A stretch of DNA of 64,000 bases from Endomychus coccineus (GCA_958510875.1 OY294067.1:277841242-277905241); one strand, 5' to 3'. Numbered from the stretch's first letter, positions 31,985 to 44,459 are shown. Notes: a model not told the origin generated them from the letters alone. Made by a program: numbers and translations.

Positions 31985-32977
31985 CGAACGAATGCCCATA
32001 TACGCCGGCATATACGCCGGTGATCGTTTCGGCGTTTTCGAGGTTATCGATTTGGACGATACCGTGTGCATCCCAAAAAACTGTCGCCATGACTTTGTTG
32101 GCCTATAAATCCACTTTGGTCCTTTTCGGCTTCGATTCGCCAGGATAAGTCCACTGTTTCGACTTTTATTTGGTCTCTGGTGTGTTATGATGGATCCACG
32201 TTTTGCCCACGCTTAAGAAATGGCGCAAAATGTCCTTCTTATCGCCCTTGAACATCGCCAAGCACACCTTTGAAGTTGTCACACGGTCGCGCTTGTTGTC
32301 AACAGAGAGCAAATGCGGCACCCATTTGGCAGATAGCTTTCTCGTTCGGTTGAGATGCCCATAGCCTCAGCAAATTCACCGATCGTCGAATATCATACCA
32401 TGGAACTTCTCAACGATTTCTAGCGTTGTAATCTCAATTGGATGACCAGAACGTTCGGTGTCTTTTGTGGTCATACTATCACAACGAAAATCAGTAAATC
32501 ACTTGTGAATCGTTAAAATCGATGGTGAAGAGTTCCCATAATGTTTAATAAGCGATGCTTTGGTTTGCGTAATGTTTTTCCCACGAGATTATTTTTTAAC
32601 GTTTCTTACCAATGAAATGCTTCTTTATTTGTCGCAAGGGTAAATTTCAACCAATTATGTCATTATTATAGTGGGAATAAATCTCTTGTGATTATTGCCT
32701 GGCAACAAGTTTTCAAAAAATCTGTCAAATCATTTTCAATTTATTCTCACTCTCTTGTTATATTATAACTGAGAATTAATGCTTAATCAAGATGCGAAAT
32801 TCTTATCTTCCATGTTTACAAAAATCTTCAAAGTTGTTTGCTTTCGATGGATGCGAAAACAGAGCCTGAAAATTTTAATACGGTCTAGTTGAAGATGTTA
32901 CGTCACAAATGTTGCATGTTATTTTCGATTGTGGCGCCATTTGTTTTATATTTCAGTGACTTTTCACCTTGCCCTCG
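31985..32977 (-). mobile_element. mariner transposon, copy 3, truncated
   Basis: The 5' end of the element is at 32,977 (inverse of cgagggcaaggtgaaaagtc); the other end is lost. The minus strand carries transposase pieces: GTKVMATVFWDAHGI-like sequence at 32,090, the HHNTPE-like region, and the N-terminal ERS/LHKIL part to about 32,560. Many stops and frameshifts. The TA expected at the surviving end has changed to TT. Confidence 0.8.
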
Positions 32978-34784
32978 TTGGTTAGGTGCAGAGTCACCTT
33001 GGTGATGACTGATTTCCGCGAATCGTCCAACAAATGTGGGAATAACTTGAAATCCAAGGGCAGATATCTGGATAAATTGGGTTCATCCCGCATCTATAAT
33101 GATAGTCGAAAACATTTCTCGATTCAACGGTCAGCTTTTTTCAATCGAAACTAACGTCAATATAACTTGACATATTTACCGCGTCATATGCTGACAATAG
33201 CAAACAGCATGCCTATTTTGTATCGAGTGATTTGATGGAAATTTCCAGGAAGAGGAAATTTGTCTTCGAACTATTGATTTGTTACCGCCAAGATTAATTG
33301 TCGTTGGAATGTCCTACGGTCTATTTCAATCATCGATTTCGCAACCCCAATGTGTATTCGGTGTGGGTGTCACCTCGTTGAGTTTATGCTCGGTTTGAAG
33401 AGAATTATTACCTTTCTACGATATACGTTTTTCAACTAGCATCCAAAAGATATATATATTAACCGCTTTTCCAAATATTACATTTTTATTAGATAATAAA
33501 TAACAATGACCAAGACATCATAAACTTGTTTATTGTGCAACCTATAAATAGAAGTAAAATCCAACAAAAATTTTATTCGATAGTAAAACGCTCCAACGCA
33601 ACTAACAGAATGATCAAATGATTTTATTACGTTAAAGATACATTTCGTACAATGAAAAAATGTAATGTTCGAATTGTTTGGTGGCTCCTACTTTTAGATT
33701 ATAAAGATGTACCGATTTTTTTTTAAGTTGGAGCATTTTCGATGATATGAAGGTGTAGTTATTTATAAGTTTCTGATCTAGAAGGTTGGAAGATGATTCA
33801 TGGATTGATTTCACTTCCTTCTTACTTTCTCGCATACATCGACGAACTATTGTGATTGGAATTCGAGAAGTCACGTTTTACAAACAATTATTTTGGAAGA
33901 ATGCCTGTCAGCATTTGTATCTTTGAGAGCTAATTTTGTTCAACTCCTTCCCAAATAATCTTCCTTCTCCAAAACTTAGTAGTTTTGTTTTTGCTTTAAG
34001 AACACATCCTAACTGTTCCACCATGAAGGCTTGTCTTGAAGCCTATTATGCATACATATTGTTATGATTTCATTTCATAAACAATAAAAATTTAAAAATA
34101 ATAACTTACCGAACTTTGAAAATCAGAAAAGATCAAATAAAAGATATTTATATGGAATTAAAAACAATAGTGAAAGCTAAATAATAGTTAGGATATTAAA
34201 ATTAACAATGTAAAACATAATAAACAACAATGTAGTAGAATAAGAAGTGATAAACAAGAACTTCAGTGAAAGTGAAGAAACGTACTGTGTAACGAAGGCA
34301 GAAATCATAATTAAAGTGATTACAAAACTATCATGAGATAGTACAAAACATTGAATAATGTTATAGATATAAGTTAGGATTAGTAAATTTGAGTTATGTA
34401 ATGTTAAAAGAATGTTATTGATATAATATAGTATGTATTAGATTTAAGAATAAGTAACTGTCAAGAAAACCATAAATATGGGAATAATCATATTAATAAT
34501 AACCCAATCATAGGTTATATTATACCAAAGTGTGTGGAAAAATGTAGGCAATATTAATTTAAAAAGAAGGAATCACTATCAATTAAAATAAGTTGAAAAT
34601 CTCCAATAATTCAAAAATTATAGAATACTAAATTCTGATTGGTCGAGACGAATTCCTAGTGTCAGTCTGGTAACAATGAGATACTTATGTCAGTTTAACA
34701 ACAATTAACTTGGCATTCTTGATATGAAAAGAAGGCACCTAATAGGTGGAAAATGACATAAATGTAGCGTCGGTTTTGGAGGCC
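32978..34784. other. No gene recognised
   Basis: An 80-codon minus frame (33,874-33,632) with SIHESSSNLLDQKLINNYTF is unrecognised and unsupported. 34,060-34,720 is AT-rich. Confidence 0.35.
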
Positions 34785-34819
34785 TATAAAAGGATCTGAA
34801 AAGACAAGCCAAGTCAGTT
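34785..34819 (+). promoter_or_regulatory. TATA box and initiator
   Basis: TATAAAAG at 34,785-34,792 lies 31 bases before the A (34,816) of a TCAGTT initiator, the canonical insect core-promoter spacing. The 143-bp repeat begins exactly at that A. It could be a host promoter, or the U3/R boundary of an unrecognised LTR. Confidence 0.55.
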
Positions 34820-35239
34820 TGCAATAATATCTAAGTAGAGACTGTGCTTCTCTGGCAACTCACCAAAATTTTCTAACCTAAGTTTATAAAAATAAACATC
34901 AGTGAACGCAAGTGTTCCAAACTTCGATAAGTTCCAAGTAACCGAAGTTAATAAGTTTAGTTTGCAATAATATCTAAGTAGAGACTGTGCTTCTCTGGCA
35001 ACTCACCAAAATTTTCTAACCTAAGTTTATAAAAATAAACATCAGTGAACGCAAGTGTTCCAAACTTCGATAAGTTCCAAGTAACCGAAGTTAATAAGTT
35101 TAGTTTGCAATAATATCTAAGTAGAGACTGTGCTTCTCTGGCAACTCACCAAAATTTTCTAACCTAAGTTTATAAAAATAAACATCGGTGAACGCAAGTG
35201 TTCCAAACTTCGATAAGTTCTAAGTAACCGAAGTTAGTA
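34816..35239 (+). repeat. 143-bp sequence repeated three times
   Basis: Units start at 34,816, 34,959 and 35,102 with agtttgcaataatatc. Units one and two are identical by eye; the third has two substitutions (cagtg to cggtg, ttccaag to ttctaag) and lacks the last few bases. Each contains ataaaaataaacatc, with an AATAAA polyadenylation-type word. The near identity points to recent duplication. Confidence 0.93.
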
Positions 35240-35894
35240 AAAATTATTAAAGGTCAACAAGTGTTCCAAGTATCTAAAACAAGTAAAAGGTTGTAATAAC
35301 CTCCAATTTATAAGAAGTATCCAACGATTGCCATTCTTTAATATAATTCTAATAAAACATCGAAAAGTTTTATATCTTATCTAAAAGAATAAAACAAAGT
35401 ATTATCAACAGTTCCTGATTCTCAAGAAGAAGTAACCAAAATTAGTTACCTGTGATTATTGTGAAATAGCAGAGTATTGTGTAAAAAGTGAATCAACGAA
35501 ATTAAAAAGAAGTAAATTGAACATTGCCAACATTGTTAAACACACTTTCGGATATTATCTAAACGTAAGTTTGTTTATAATTTCTACATCATATTATCAG
35601 TATTATTTGTAAAGTAAAAGGAAGATTGTTGATTATAACAGTATAAACAAATATTAGTTGTAAAAGTGATTTTAAGGTTATATCATAGATCTTGTAAAAC
35701 ATAAAATTTAATTACCCGAGATAAAAAGAGTCATAGAAATTAAATATTGTGGAATTCAAAGAGCATTGTGTTTAATTCCATATAAAATTATTCTATAGAT
35801 AAACTTCAAAAGTTCAAAAAACTTCATAAACATTAATCCAAATAAAATTCAATAAAATAAAAAAATAATTAAATTTTATATAATAACATATACA
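35240..35894 (+). other. Possible non-coding exon remainder, then AT-rich DNA
   Basis: No open frame. A strong 5' splice-site-like word (aacgtaagttt) occurs at 35,568-35,576, about 755 bases after the initiator. A promoter, non-coding first exon and donor is therefore possible but unproven. Confidence 0.3.
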
Positions 35895-36340
35895 AAGGCT
35901 AAGTATGGCATAATAATGTGGGTAAATAGTGTGGATACAGACAGAATCTACAAGTTGCAAAAAAGGGCTATAAGAGCAATTTTAGGTTTATCAAACCGAC
36001 AATCTTGTAGAGATGCATTCAAGGACAATAAAATACTTACCCTTACTAGTATATGCATATTAGAAGTGTCGTGCTATGTAAATGAACATCCGGGAAAAAT
36101 TAAAAAAATAATACAAAAAATTATTACCATGTAACTCGATACCGATGAGTACTCATCTTACGTTGGTACAAAAAAATGTAGTTCACTCATTAATTAAAAT
36201 TTTCAATCATCTTCCTGGTGAATTCGAACTTATAACTTCAAAACATGCATTTGAGAAAAAATTAAAATTTCACTTGGTAAAAAAATCATTTTATAATCTG
36301 AATGAATATTTTGGATGTAGTTTGAGCTGATTATCTTCAC
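35895..36340 (+). pseudogene. CR1/Jockey-type LINE, RT C-terminal fragment
   Basis: It encodes AKYGIIMWVNSVDTDRIYKL, QKRAIRAILG and CRDAFKDNKILTLTSI, then after a stop HSLIKIFNHLPGEFE and a lysine-rich end. This matches the C-terminal part of the LINE at 52.7-53.2 kb (WGRAVNTNRVFILQKR, CKTIFRDNRILTFPSI, FNNLPGEIE). It is 5' truncated, with stops. Confidence 0.75.
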
Positions 36341-36612
36341 CTAATATTCTTAACTGAATACTCTTAGATTTATTTATTCTATAATAATGTTCATATTTTT
36401 TATAGATATTTTTTTTATTTATAAATATTATTTCCTTTTAATATGAACAATACATTTAACATTACAACACTTAATATAGTATATAGTATCATACACAAGT
36501 ATGCAAATGAAAATGTGTATACCTGGTTCATACCAACAGAGAACAATAAATAGAGTAAAAGGTCCTAAACAGCTAAATTGCTGGAACTGGATCCTTATTT
36601 GCCTTAAACGTA
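36341..36612. other. AT-rich LINE tail and spacer
   Basis: Probably the 3' untranslated part of the preceding LINE. No feature recognised. Confidence 0.35.
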
Positions 36613-37080
36613 TTAAGTAGAAGTCCCAAAATGAGTTTTAATCTTTCTTATGAATACTTTTGTGTTTGTTTCATTTTTAATATTATGAGGTAATGAATTA
36701 AAAGTTATCGAGCTTTTTGATATTGGATCGTTCAGACCAATATTAGTGCGTATTGTTCCCAAGTATATATTCTTACTTCCCCTTGTCTCATACCCATGTA
36801 ACTGTTCATGATATTCGAAATCATGATTGATTTTTTGTATATTATTTTTTGTTTTATATATATATTTACATTGTTCCATTTTTTTGATAGTCTGTAATGT
36901 TTGCAATTTCAAATCTTTATATAATTGTTGGGTCGGTGTTCTATACTCTTTCACAAATAAAATCTTTAGAACTTTGTTTTGGAGTCGTTGAAGTTTATTG
37001 AACAATGTAACTGTACTATTTCCCCAAATTGTAATTAGATATCTGAATTAGGATAAGAAGTATGCATTGTAGATTTTATA
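36613..37080 (-). pseudogene. Second LINE family, RT C-terminal fragment
   Basis: A 130-codon minus frame reads FNKLQRLQNKVLKILF, PTQQLYKDLKLQTLQTI, YETRGSKNIYLG and SITFNSLPHNIKNETNTKVF. It is the same functional region as the preceding fragment but clearly another family. The open frame is continuous and less damaged than its neighbours, so this may be a younger insertion. Upstream it breaks at a stop near 37,010. Confidence 0.7.
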
Positions 37081-37701
37081 TTTCGATTCTTGGTCTATCA
37101 TTATTGGTTTCTACTTTTTAATACGTGATTTGCTCTTATGAATGTATTGAATTATTTTTTATTAACATATATGTAAACTATTGACTTATTCTACGCTGTA
37201 AGGGCCTATTCTGTTCTATTCTATCCTCAAATGGTATGCTCTCTCGGATTGTCGAGCGTTAAACTGTTAAACATACCATTCACTCGTTTGTAAGACCGTT
37301 TATTTATATATGTAATGGGTCTACGAGTGAAAAATGAAAAGTTCTTGAAAAATGAAACAAGAAATGATTCATTTAGTCAGAATCTATTTTATTTCTCAAC
37401 ATAATCTCCTTGTAGCCCGATACACTTCGTCCAACGTATAGAGGTATTGTCTTCATTGGTTTAGATTAAAAACCTGACGTTGGTTATTAAAAGTTTATTT
37501 ATTAGCTGAACTGTAAATAGAGTACATGATAGAATGAATTCTCATAATTGACTATATTCGATATGCATAATTAATATTAGATTGCACCTATGGTTACCAC
37601 CTCCACTTATCATGTAGGCGGCAAGTTCAAGTTTTTCGATCCCTTCCAAATAATACGATTTCGGCAATCCTTCAAAACAGGAGTTTGCTTCAGTGATGAC
37701 C

Positions 37702-38250
37702 TCATCGTGTGTGAATATGGTTGATGACGAACCAACTCGTAGAGCAATTCATGCAATTTTGCCATTGCCACTGCGGACCTGTGCGCTGGTGCGTTGTGCT
37801 GTTAGAAGAGCACTTTTTTCTTTCCCAAATGGGGCGCTTTCGCTTCAAATCGGCGTCGAATCGTTCCAACAGCTCTGTATAATATACGCCGGTGATCGTT
37901 TTGCCCTTTTCGAGGTTATCGATATGGGCGATACCGTGTGCATCCCAAAAAACTGTCGCCATGACTTTGTTGGCCAATAAATCCACTTTGGCCTTCGATT
38001 TGCCAGCGAGTCCACTCTTTGGACTCATCTTTGGTGTGTTGTGATGGATCCATGTTTTGTCTACGGTTACGAAACGGCGCAAAAAGTCCTTATCGCGCTT
38101 GATAATCGCCAAACAGTCCTTTGAAGTTGTCACACGGTCGCGCTTGTTGTCAACAGAGAGCAAATGCTGCACCCATCTAGCAGATAGCTTTCTCGTATTC
38201 AAAAATGTACCCAAAATGCCGTTCGGCTGAGATGCCCATAGTCTCAGCAA
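37702..38250 (-). pseudogene. mariner transposase, C-terminal two thirds, broken
   Basis: A 182-codon minus frame has SVDNKRDRVTTSKDCL, VDKTWIHHNTPKMSPKS, NKVMATVFWDAHGIAHIDNL and EKGKTITGVYYTELLERF. The first catalytic Asp is in VDKTWIHH. After KRPIWERKK the frame shifts, so the second-Asp region (normally ...DNAPAH) is read as nonsense (CSSNSTTHQRT). The N-terminal DNA-binding part lies beyond the guest element at 40,560-40,760. Confidence 0.88.
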
Positions 38251-38301
38251 TTTCGTGAACTCGTCGATCGCCCAATATCATACCATGTATTTGTACTTGT
38301 A

Positions 38302-40553
38302 CCGAATGGTCCAAATTGGACACTTTTGATAGGAAACACCAATTTCTAGAGAAGATAGAGAAAAACTAGCCTACATGTTACGAGGTCGATTTTTGAGAGA
38401 AAATGATTGCCGAAAACCGCACTCTGATATCTTGACTTGTTCAAAAGATACAAGGTGTTTTTCAATTTTGTGCATTTCTGACCCACCCCCGTAACTTGTT
38501 TATTTATGAATATTTCTGGTTCCTGTGAAAACATTCTTGAGACATCTTGTTTTTTATTGAAAAATATGGTTTTGAAGTTATGACATAAACTTGTATTTTT
38601 TCTTATGGACCATCCTGTATATTTTTACATATTCGTGTTTGAAATAAAATTCTCTTCTCAAATATATATAATAGTTGCTACTTCTCTTTCAAAACATTTA
38701 TTTTGTGGCTGTTTTCGACTGATTTTAGATGAATAATCAAAATCTGGGTTGCCATGCCTGAATACGAAATAAAATAGTTCTACATAACTGCTGTTGAAAA
38801 CAATAATTAGTGCCTATTTTATAATAACTCATTGATTTAATTAAAAAAACAGAATAACAAGAACAAAGATATTACATTTTAAACTATTTACATGTGTTCA
38901 AATTGAGCACCATTTAAGTCGAAACATAATTGACTTCGCTTCCTAACATTATCGACAGCATTAATTAATTCTACCGCAGGTATTGAACGAAAGGCATGTC
39001 GCACTGCTGCTTCCAATGCTTCTCGGGAATCAGGATGACGTTTATATGTGAGGTCCTTTATTCTTCCCCAGAGTTAAAAATCTGGAGGCGTAAGATCGGG
39101 GGATCTTGCCGCCCAATGAACAGGACCCCGGTTGCCAAGCCAATTATTGTCCCCAAATATTTCGTTCATATACGTCGTTATAATGTATGCGTTATGACAT
39201 GGTGCCCCGTCTTGTTGGAAGTATACGTGTCCAATTTGTTGTAATGGCAAATAATCCATTATAGGTTCGACAAATTCCCGCAATATTGCCACATATCGGG
39301 CCGCTGTAAGGCTCATAGATAAACCTTCCTCTAAAAATACCGACCCAAACATTAAAACTGTATCGGCCTTGATTTTGTGTCTCCACTGTAATATATGGAT
39401 TTTCCAAGTCCAATTGTAGGAATTGTATCTATTAAAAATACCAGCGCTGCTTACGCATGCTTCATCAGTCCATATGATGTTCTGTCCAAAGTTTAAGTTT
39501 CCAGCACATTTTCCTAAATACCATTGGCAGAATTCGAGCCGGAATTGTAGGTCATTTGGTAGTAACTTGTGAACTTTTTCTTACTCTACACGGTTTGAAT
39601 TTATTTTTTCTTAGAATTCGCATTACTGTAGTCTTTGGTATACCTGTATTCAACTACATTTTGCGTAGTGAAATATTGGGTTGATTTTGTAATTCCCCCA
39701 AAACTGTTATTTTTTCTAACTCTCTATCTCTATTCCTGGCTTTTAAACTCTTGTCCTTGGTACCGTAATTAACTAGGTTTTGCTGCAATCTAGTGAACAT
39801 ATCCCGAAACGGTTGTCTCCTTTCAGGGTATCGGTCAAAGTAAAGATTGCTGGCAGCCTATGCATCTTCATGTGATTCCCAATAACACTTTAGCATATCA
39901 TATTTTTCGTAATTTTCATACATTCTGAATTAACAGGAAGATAAAAATATTGTCGTAAGTTCAAAACTCAGTTCAAAGAACACTAAACTTGTAAAGCAAA
40001 CTGCATTTAATAATAAAAGTTTGACAGTACGCATAAACTGTAGTTGCTAAGGTATTTTGTTTCGTATTCAGGCATGGCAACCCAGATTTTGATTATTCAT
40101 CTAAAATAAGTCGAACACAGCCACAAAATAAATGTTTTGAAAGAGAAGTAGCAACTATTATATATATTTGAAAAGAGAATTTTATTTCCAACACGAATAT
40201 GTAAAAATATACAGGATGATCCATAAGGAAAAATACAAGTTTATGTCATAACTTCGAAACCGTATTTTTTAATAAAAAACAAGGAACACCATTAGATTTC
40301 TTTCAAAAAGTGTCTCAAGAATGTTTTCACAGTAACCAGAAATATTCATAAATAAACAAGTTACGGAGGTGGGTCAGAAATGCACAAAATTGAAAAACAC
40401 CTTGTATCTTTTGAACAAGTCAAGATATCAGAGTGCGGTTTTCGGCAATCATTTTCTCTCAAAAATCGACCTCGTAACATGTAGGCCAGTTTTTCTCTAT
40501 CTTCTCTAGAAATTGGTGTTTCCTATCAAAAGTGTCCAATTTGGACCACTCTG
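38302..40553 (-). mobile_element. Long-TIR Tc1/mariner-type transposon nested in the mariner
   Basis: This 2,252-bp element has inverted arms of about 490 bp (38,302-38,790 and 40,065-40,553), including tggtccaaattggacac and gcatggcaacccagattt. Its ends are flanked by TA (38,300-38,301 and 40,554-40,555). The transposase gene lies between the arms on the minus strand. The host mariner continues on both sides (aatatcataccatg on the left, cggacgaccag on the right). Confidence 0.9.
38889..39930 (-). pseudogene. Transposase of the nested long-TIR element, broken
   Basis: Start region MYENYEKYDMLKCYWESHE, then NYGTKDKSL, LGELQNQPNISLR (DNA-binding part), WTDEACVSS (first Asp), FNVWVGIF in another frame, VYFQQDGAPCHN (second Asp), HWAARSPDLTPPDF (third Asp) and a C-terminus CFDLNGAQFEHM. 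It is related to the 46.3-kb transposase (FQQDGAPPH, RSPDLNPLDFFLWG, FEHLI) but clearly a different family. At least five stops or frameshifts; all three catalytic aspartates can still be read. Confidence 0.82.
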
Positions 40554-40917
40554 TACAATCGGACGACCAGACTGTTTGGTGTCCTTCATGGTCATTGTAC
40601 CACAATAAAAATCAGTGAACTACTTGTGAATCGATCCAATCGATGGTGGAGGGTCCCTATAATGTTTAACAAGCGATGCTTTGGTTTGCGTAATGTTTTT
40701 TCCACGCAAAAGATTATCTTTAATCAAGACGCGAAATGCATTTTTTTCCATGTTTACAAAAATCTTAAAGGATGCTTTCGAGCGGTGTCAAAACAGAACT
40801 GAATGACATATCGGTCTGAAAATTTTAATCGTTCTAGTTAAAGATGGTACATCACAAATGATTTCCGATTGTGGCGCCATCTATTTTATTTATCAGGAAC
40901 TTTTCACCTTGCCCTCG

Positions 40918-41152
40918 TATGTGTTGTTTGTTCCTAAAAATTATCCCGGGGCATCTGGATGAAATGTAGGATATCTCTTCCTTATTCACATCCTTTGGTT
41001 TGGTTTTGGTTTCGAAAACGAAATGAATGAATCCAAACTATCCGTGAAGGAATATACTCGTTTGTACATATTTCATATGTAATGCCTAGAAAAATGGAAA
41101 CTTCTGGTCATATTTAATTTGATGTATATTTTATAAGTATCTTCCGAGGAAA
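40918..41152. other. No gene seen
   Basis: Flank of the mariner; nothing recognised. Confidence 0.4.
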
Positions 41153-41466
41153 CTGCTCATTAAGCTACAAGTCTGAACAGAATCGATTTGAGCAATTTGA
41201 TGTTGCAGAAATGGTTTGAATTTGTCACTTTAGAATTGGCTTTGCAGATAAATGTAACGCTAAAAACTGTTCAAAGTTCTATAACGGATATCTGAGTGTA
41301 ATGGTTCAGCTGCTCATTAAGCAACAAGTCTAAATAGAATCGATTTGTTGCATTTTAGCTTGTTGAGAAAGGGTTTGGATTTGTCGCTTTCGAATAGACT
41401 TTGCAGATGAACGTAGTGTAAAAAATTGTTCCAAGTTCTATAACGGATATCTGAGTGTTATGGTTC
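41153..41466. repeat. 157-bp tandem duplication
   Basis: Two units start with ctgctcattaagc at 41,153 and 41,310 and share caagtct, agaatcgattt, tttgcagat, ttctataacggatatctgag. They differ at many positions, so this is older than the 143-bp triplication. Confidence 0.8.
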
Positions 41467-41517
41467 GTGGAATCATTCTTATTGCCTAGGAATGGCAAAA
41501 TACTGGAGACGGGGGAA

Positions 41518-41536
41518 GAGGAGAGAGAGAGAGAGA
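41518..41536. repeat. GA microsatellite
   Basis: About nine GA repeats followed by ctctcccc, which can pair with ggggaaga just before it. Confidence 0.8.
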
Positions 41537-41539
41537 CTC

Positions 41540-43802
41540 TCCCCACTATTGTTGAATAAGTTTCTTTGATTATGATCCAGTGAGTCCATCGAAGCCTCGC
41601 TCTGCGCTTGTTGAACAATGTTTGTAAAAGGTTAATCTCAATACTGAGCCTTGTGGAATCACAATCCAATTTCAGTCTTCAATAAACACTCTTTTGTGAA
41701 GTTTAAGACAAGATTAAAATCTGAATGACACGGTTGAAATTATGAGAACTGGTCACATAAAGGAACACACTGCGAACGAAATTATCTTTCGAATCGTAGG
41801 GCGAGTGATAGATAATAATCAAGTCCTCTTCTTTCTGCTTTCAACTCGACTAATTCAATCCCACCCACCTTCCATATGAAATAGCAAAGATAATCCTTTA
41901 ATGGAGTACCGACTTCCAGAACTCGTGAATTATTCATGAGTCCTAAGATTTCACTAATGAGCATGGAATCGCTCCTTTCATCTGCTCCGAATGAGATAAG
42001 ATAACGAGAGTATAAAAAAGGTGACTGCGAAACATTTAGTAATACCTGTTCAGTTTCTATCGAATATAACGCTGGTCTAATTTCACGTATGTGTAATCAT
42101 TTTGCGGCTATACGAACGAATTGGTTTTCCGGGAAAGCTCATCGTGATGAACTTCATTACTTGGATTGTAATGAAATAAATTAACATTAAAAGCGTTGAC
42201 CGCGCTTATTCATTGAGAGCTGTACCATGTTATATGCTGATGTTATGTTGAGAGCGTATAATACTGATGTATTGTTTCATTCAGTTTTAGAATGCCGTAA
42301 TACATATAGCTCCGAAATAATTGAATAAGGGAATAGGTTTTGAATAAATTCGTGGCAGAGATTTAAAATTAATGTATATCGGACAAGTGTTGTTAAGTAA
42401 TATAAATGTCTCATTGAAGAAGTTTCAATCTGCAATAATATATTACCGATAACAGCACAGGAAATATTCAGTTTTACCTCATTTTGCACAGACCAAAATT
42501 CCTTTAATGTTTGTTAACTTACTTAATTCAAAATTCCAACAAATGCTTGCATATTGGTAACGACGTAGTCGCTTGCTGCAAATAAATAATTTTTTTACCT
42601 ATATTATAACTTACATTCAAATATAGAATTCTCTTTAGAGATAGAAAACACCAATAGTCCAGTAGCACTGTTTTCAAAATCGACGATTTTGGAAATATAT
42701 AATTAATTTTTCTAAGGTGGCTATTATTTGCAAATCGACCGTCTAAAAACGATGATGACATTATTTTTGGGCCAAACCCTGTGCTTCATGCCATAACCTT
42801 ACTTTTTGTGTAAAAAAAAACGAAATAAGGGGTCCAAAATCGTCGTTTGGAGATATCGACTTAAAATTTTTGGTGGTTTTAGACCACACGAGAGTACGAA
42901 ACCTTTTGCAAAAAAAACCACTCATCTCCAGTCACGTGGTATAAGCAAAAGAAATTTGTATTTCATGATTTTTTTTGGGAAAATTATGGACCGAAATTAC
43001 TTCTACAGCACGTCAAGAACTATATTTTAGTTCTAGAATATACATTAATTTTTTCAATTTGATATCTTCAATAGGTGACGCGCAAATTGCATTTTCATTT
43101 TTTGACTTCAGAACCTTCTGCAGTCTGTCAGGTTTGTCTAAACAACTTCTAATAGGGGGACTTTATTATACATTACCTATGGTGTAGAACATTTTTTTTG
43201 ATATATTCGCTCCGAGCGGCCATTATAGGTTAGGGTCGAAATTTGAACTCGAATATCTCAATTCCTGAAAAAACAATGGAGTCGCGGTTTGGACCATTCG
43301 AATACATTTATTTTTCCCTTTAATTTAAGCCCAAGCAGACCTTGGTACGATAAGTAGCATTTTTGTTTTGTTTTGAACCCAACATTGGGCCGCTCTTATT
43401 TTTTGGACCAAAACTTGTTTCACATGAAAGGAAAAACCCACAGGACTTGTAAGTTTCAACGTCAGTTCAATATCTTTTGTTTTTGGTTTTATCGTAACAC
43501 TTGTAGGAACAAAAAGTATTTAAAATATGTTTCGGTATTCCATTTTTCATTATTTCACCTGGGAAATTCGGAAAACTCGATGCATCGCATATATAAATTA
43601 ACTACTTTTGGCAACAAATTGTGTTATAACTCCGTCGTTTGTTTCGGAAAACTCGATGCATCGAATACACAAATCAAGAAAAGATAATTAAAATAAGAAG
43701 ATAAAATAAAATAAAAGGTAATTTAAATTAAATTATGTAAAATAAAAAGAATATATAAAAACTAAATAAATAATATTTTTGCGAATTACAAATGATGGAT
43801 AA
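41540..43802. other. No gene recognised
   Basis: Short frames on both strands show no known motif. A small direct repeat (ggaaaactcgatgcatcg) occurs at 43,569 and 43,647. Confidence 0.35.
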
Positions 43803-44310
43803 ATGAAATTTGGGAAAATGCGAAAATTCCGTGAGGCTCATGTAACTGATGGAACTTGTTCTATGGGATATCAGAAATTTGTGGCTATCAATTTCGGATG
43901 CATGAATCATGTTAAAAGTGATTTTATATTGTATTTATTTATGGTTTGGCCGAAATTCATAGTTTCGGAACGATGCGACATCTTGCCCTAACGGCTGAGG
44001 TAAAAACTATTGGTAGAATCGAATTTCTCATCCATGAGAGTGTATTATGACGCTTTTATATCGGAATCGATGAGATCGACCAAATTCACTATTTTTCCAG
44101 ACACCCCTCATGAAATTTGGGAAGATGCGAAACTTACGTGAGGCTCATGTAACTGATGGAACTTGTTCCATGGGATATCAGAAGGTTGTGGCTATCAATT
44201 TCGGACACATTAATCATGTTAAAAGTGATTTTATATTGTATTTATCTAAGGTATGGTCGAAATGCAGAGTTTTGGATCGCTGCGACATCTTGTCCTAACG
44301 ACTGAGGTGA
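43803..44310. repeat. 307-bp tandem duplication
   Basis: Units start at 43,803 and 44,110 (atgaaatttgggaaratgcg) and match for about 200 bp, to ctaacgrctgaggt. The intervening 100 bp are not repeated inside the window. Both units keep a 60-odd-codon frame (KFGKMR, TDGTCSMGYQK, HVKSDFILYL), but the sequence is not one I recognise. Confidence 0.85.
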
Positions 44311-44459
44311 AAACTTTTGTACACGTTTATGCTAGATGAATGAATGAATATATGAACATTAGATCATGAAAATGATGACAACCGATAGTATATTAATTTG
44401 TTATGTAATCAACCTGACAATCTATAGAAAGTAAAGGTAAGTAAATATTTGTACTTGTA
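44311..44459. other. Spacer
   Basis: Nothing recognised. Confidence 0.4.

Larger units (their letters stand above)
37324..40917 (-). mobile_element. mariner transposon, copy 2, interrupted by another transposon
   Basis: Ends are flanked by TA (37,322-37,323 and 40,918-40,919). The right end is the inverse of cgagggcaaggtgaaaagtt; the left end (cgagtgaaaaatgaaaagttc) has decayed. Removing the 2,252-bp guest leaves about 1.34 kb, the normal mariner length. A stretch at about 37,440-37,620 has no counterpart in the other mariners and may be a further small insertion. Confidence 0.88.

Noticed and set aside
34058..35886. A complete solo LTR around the promoter and triplication
   Set aside because: Candidate TG and CA ends could be chosen but no matching target duplication or primer-binding site was found.
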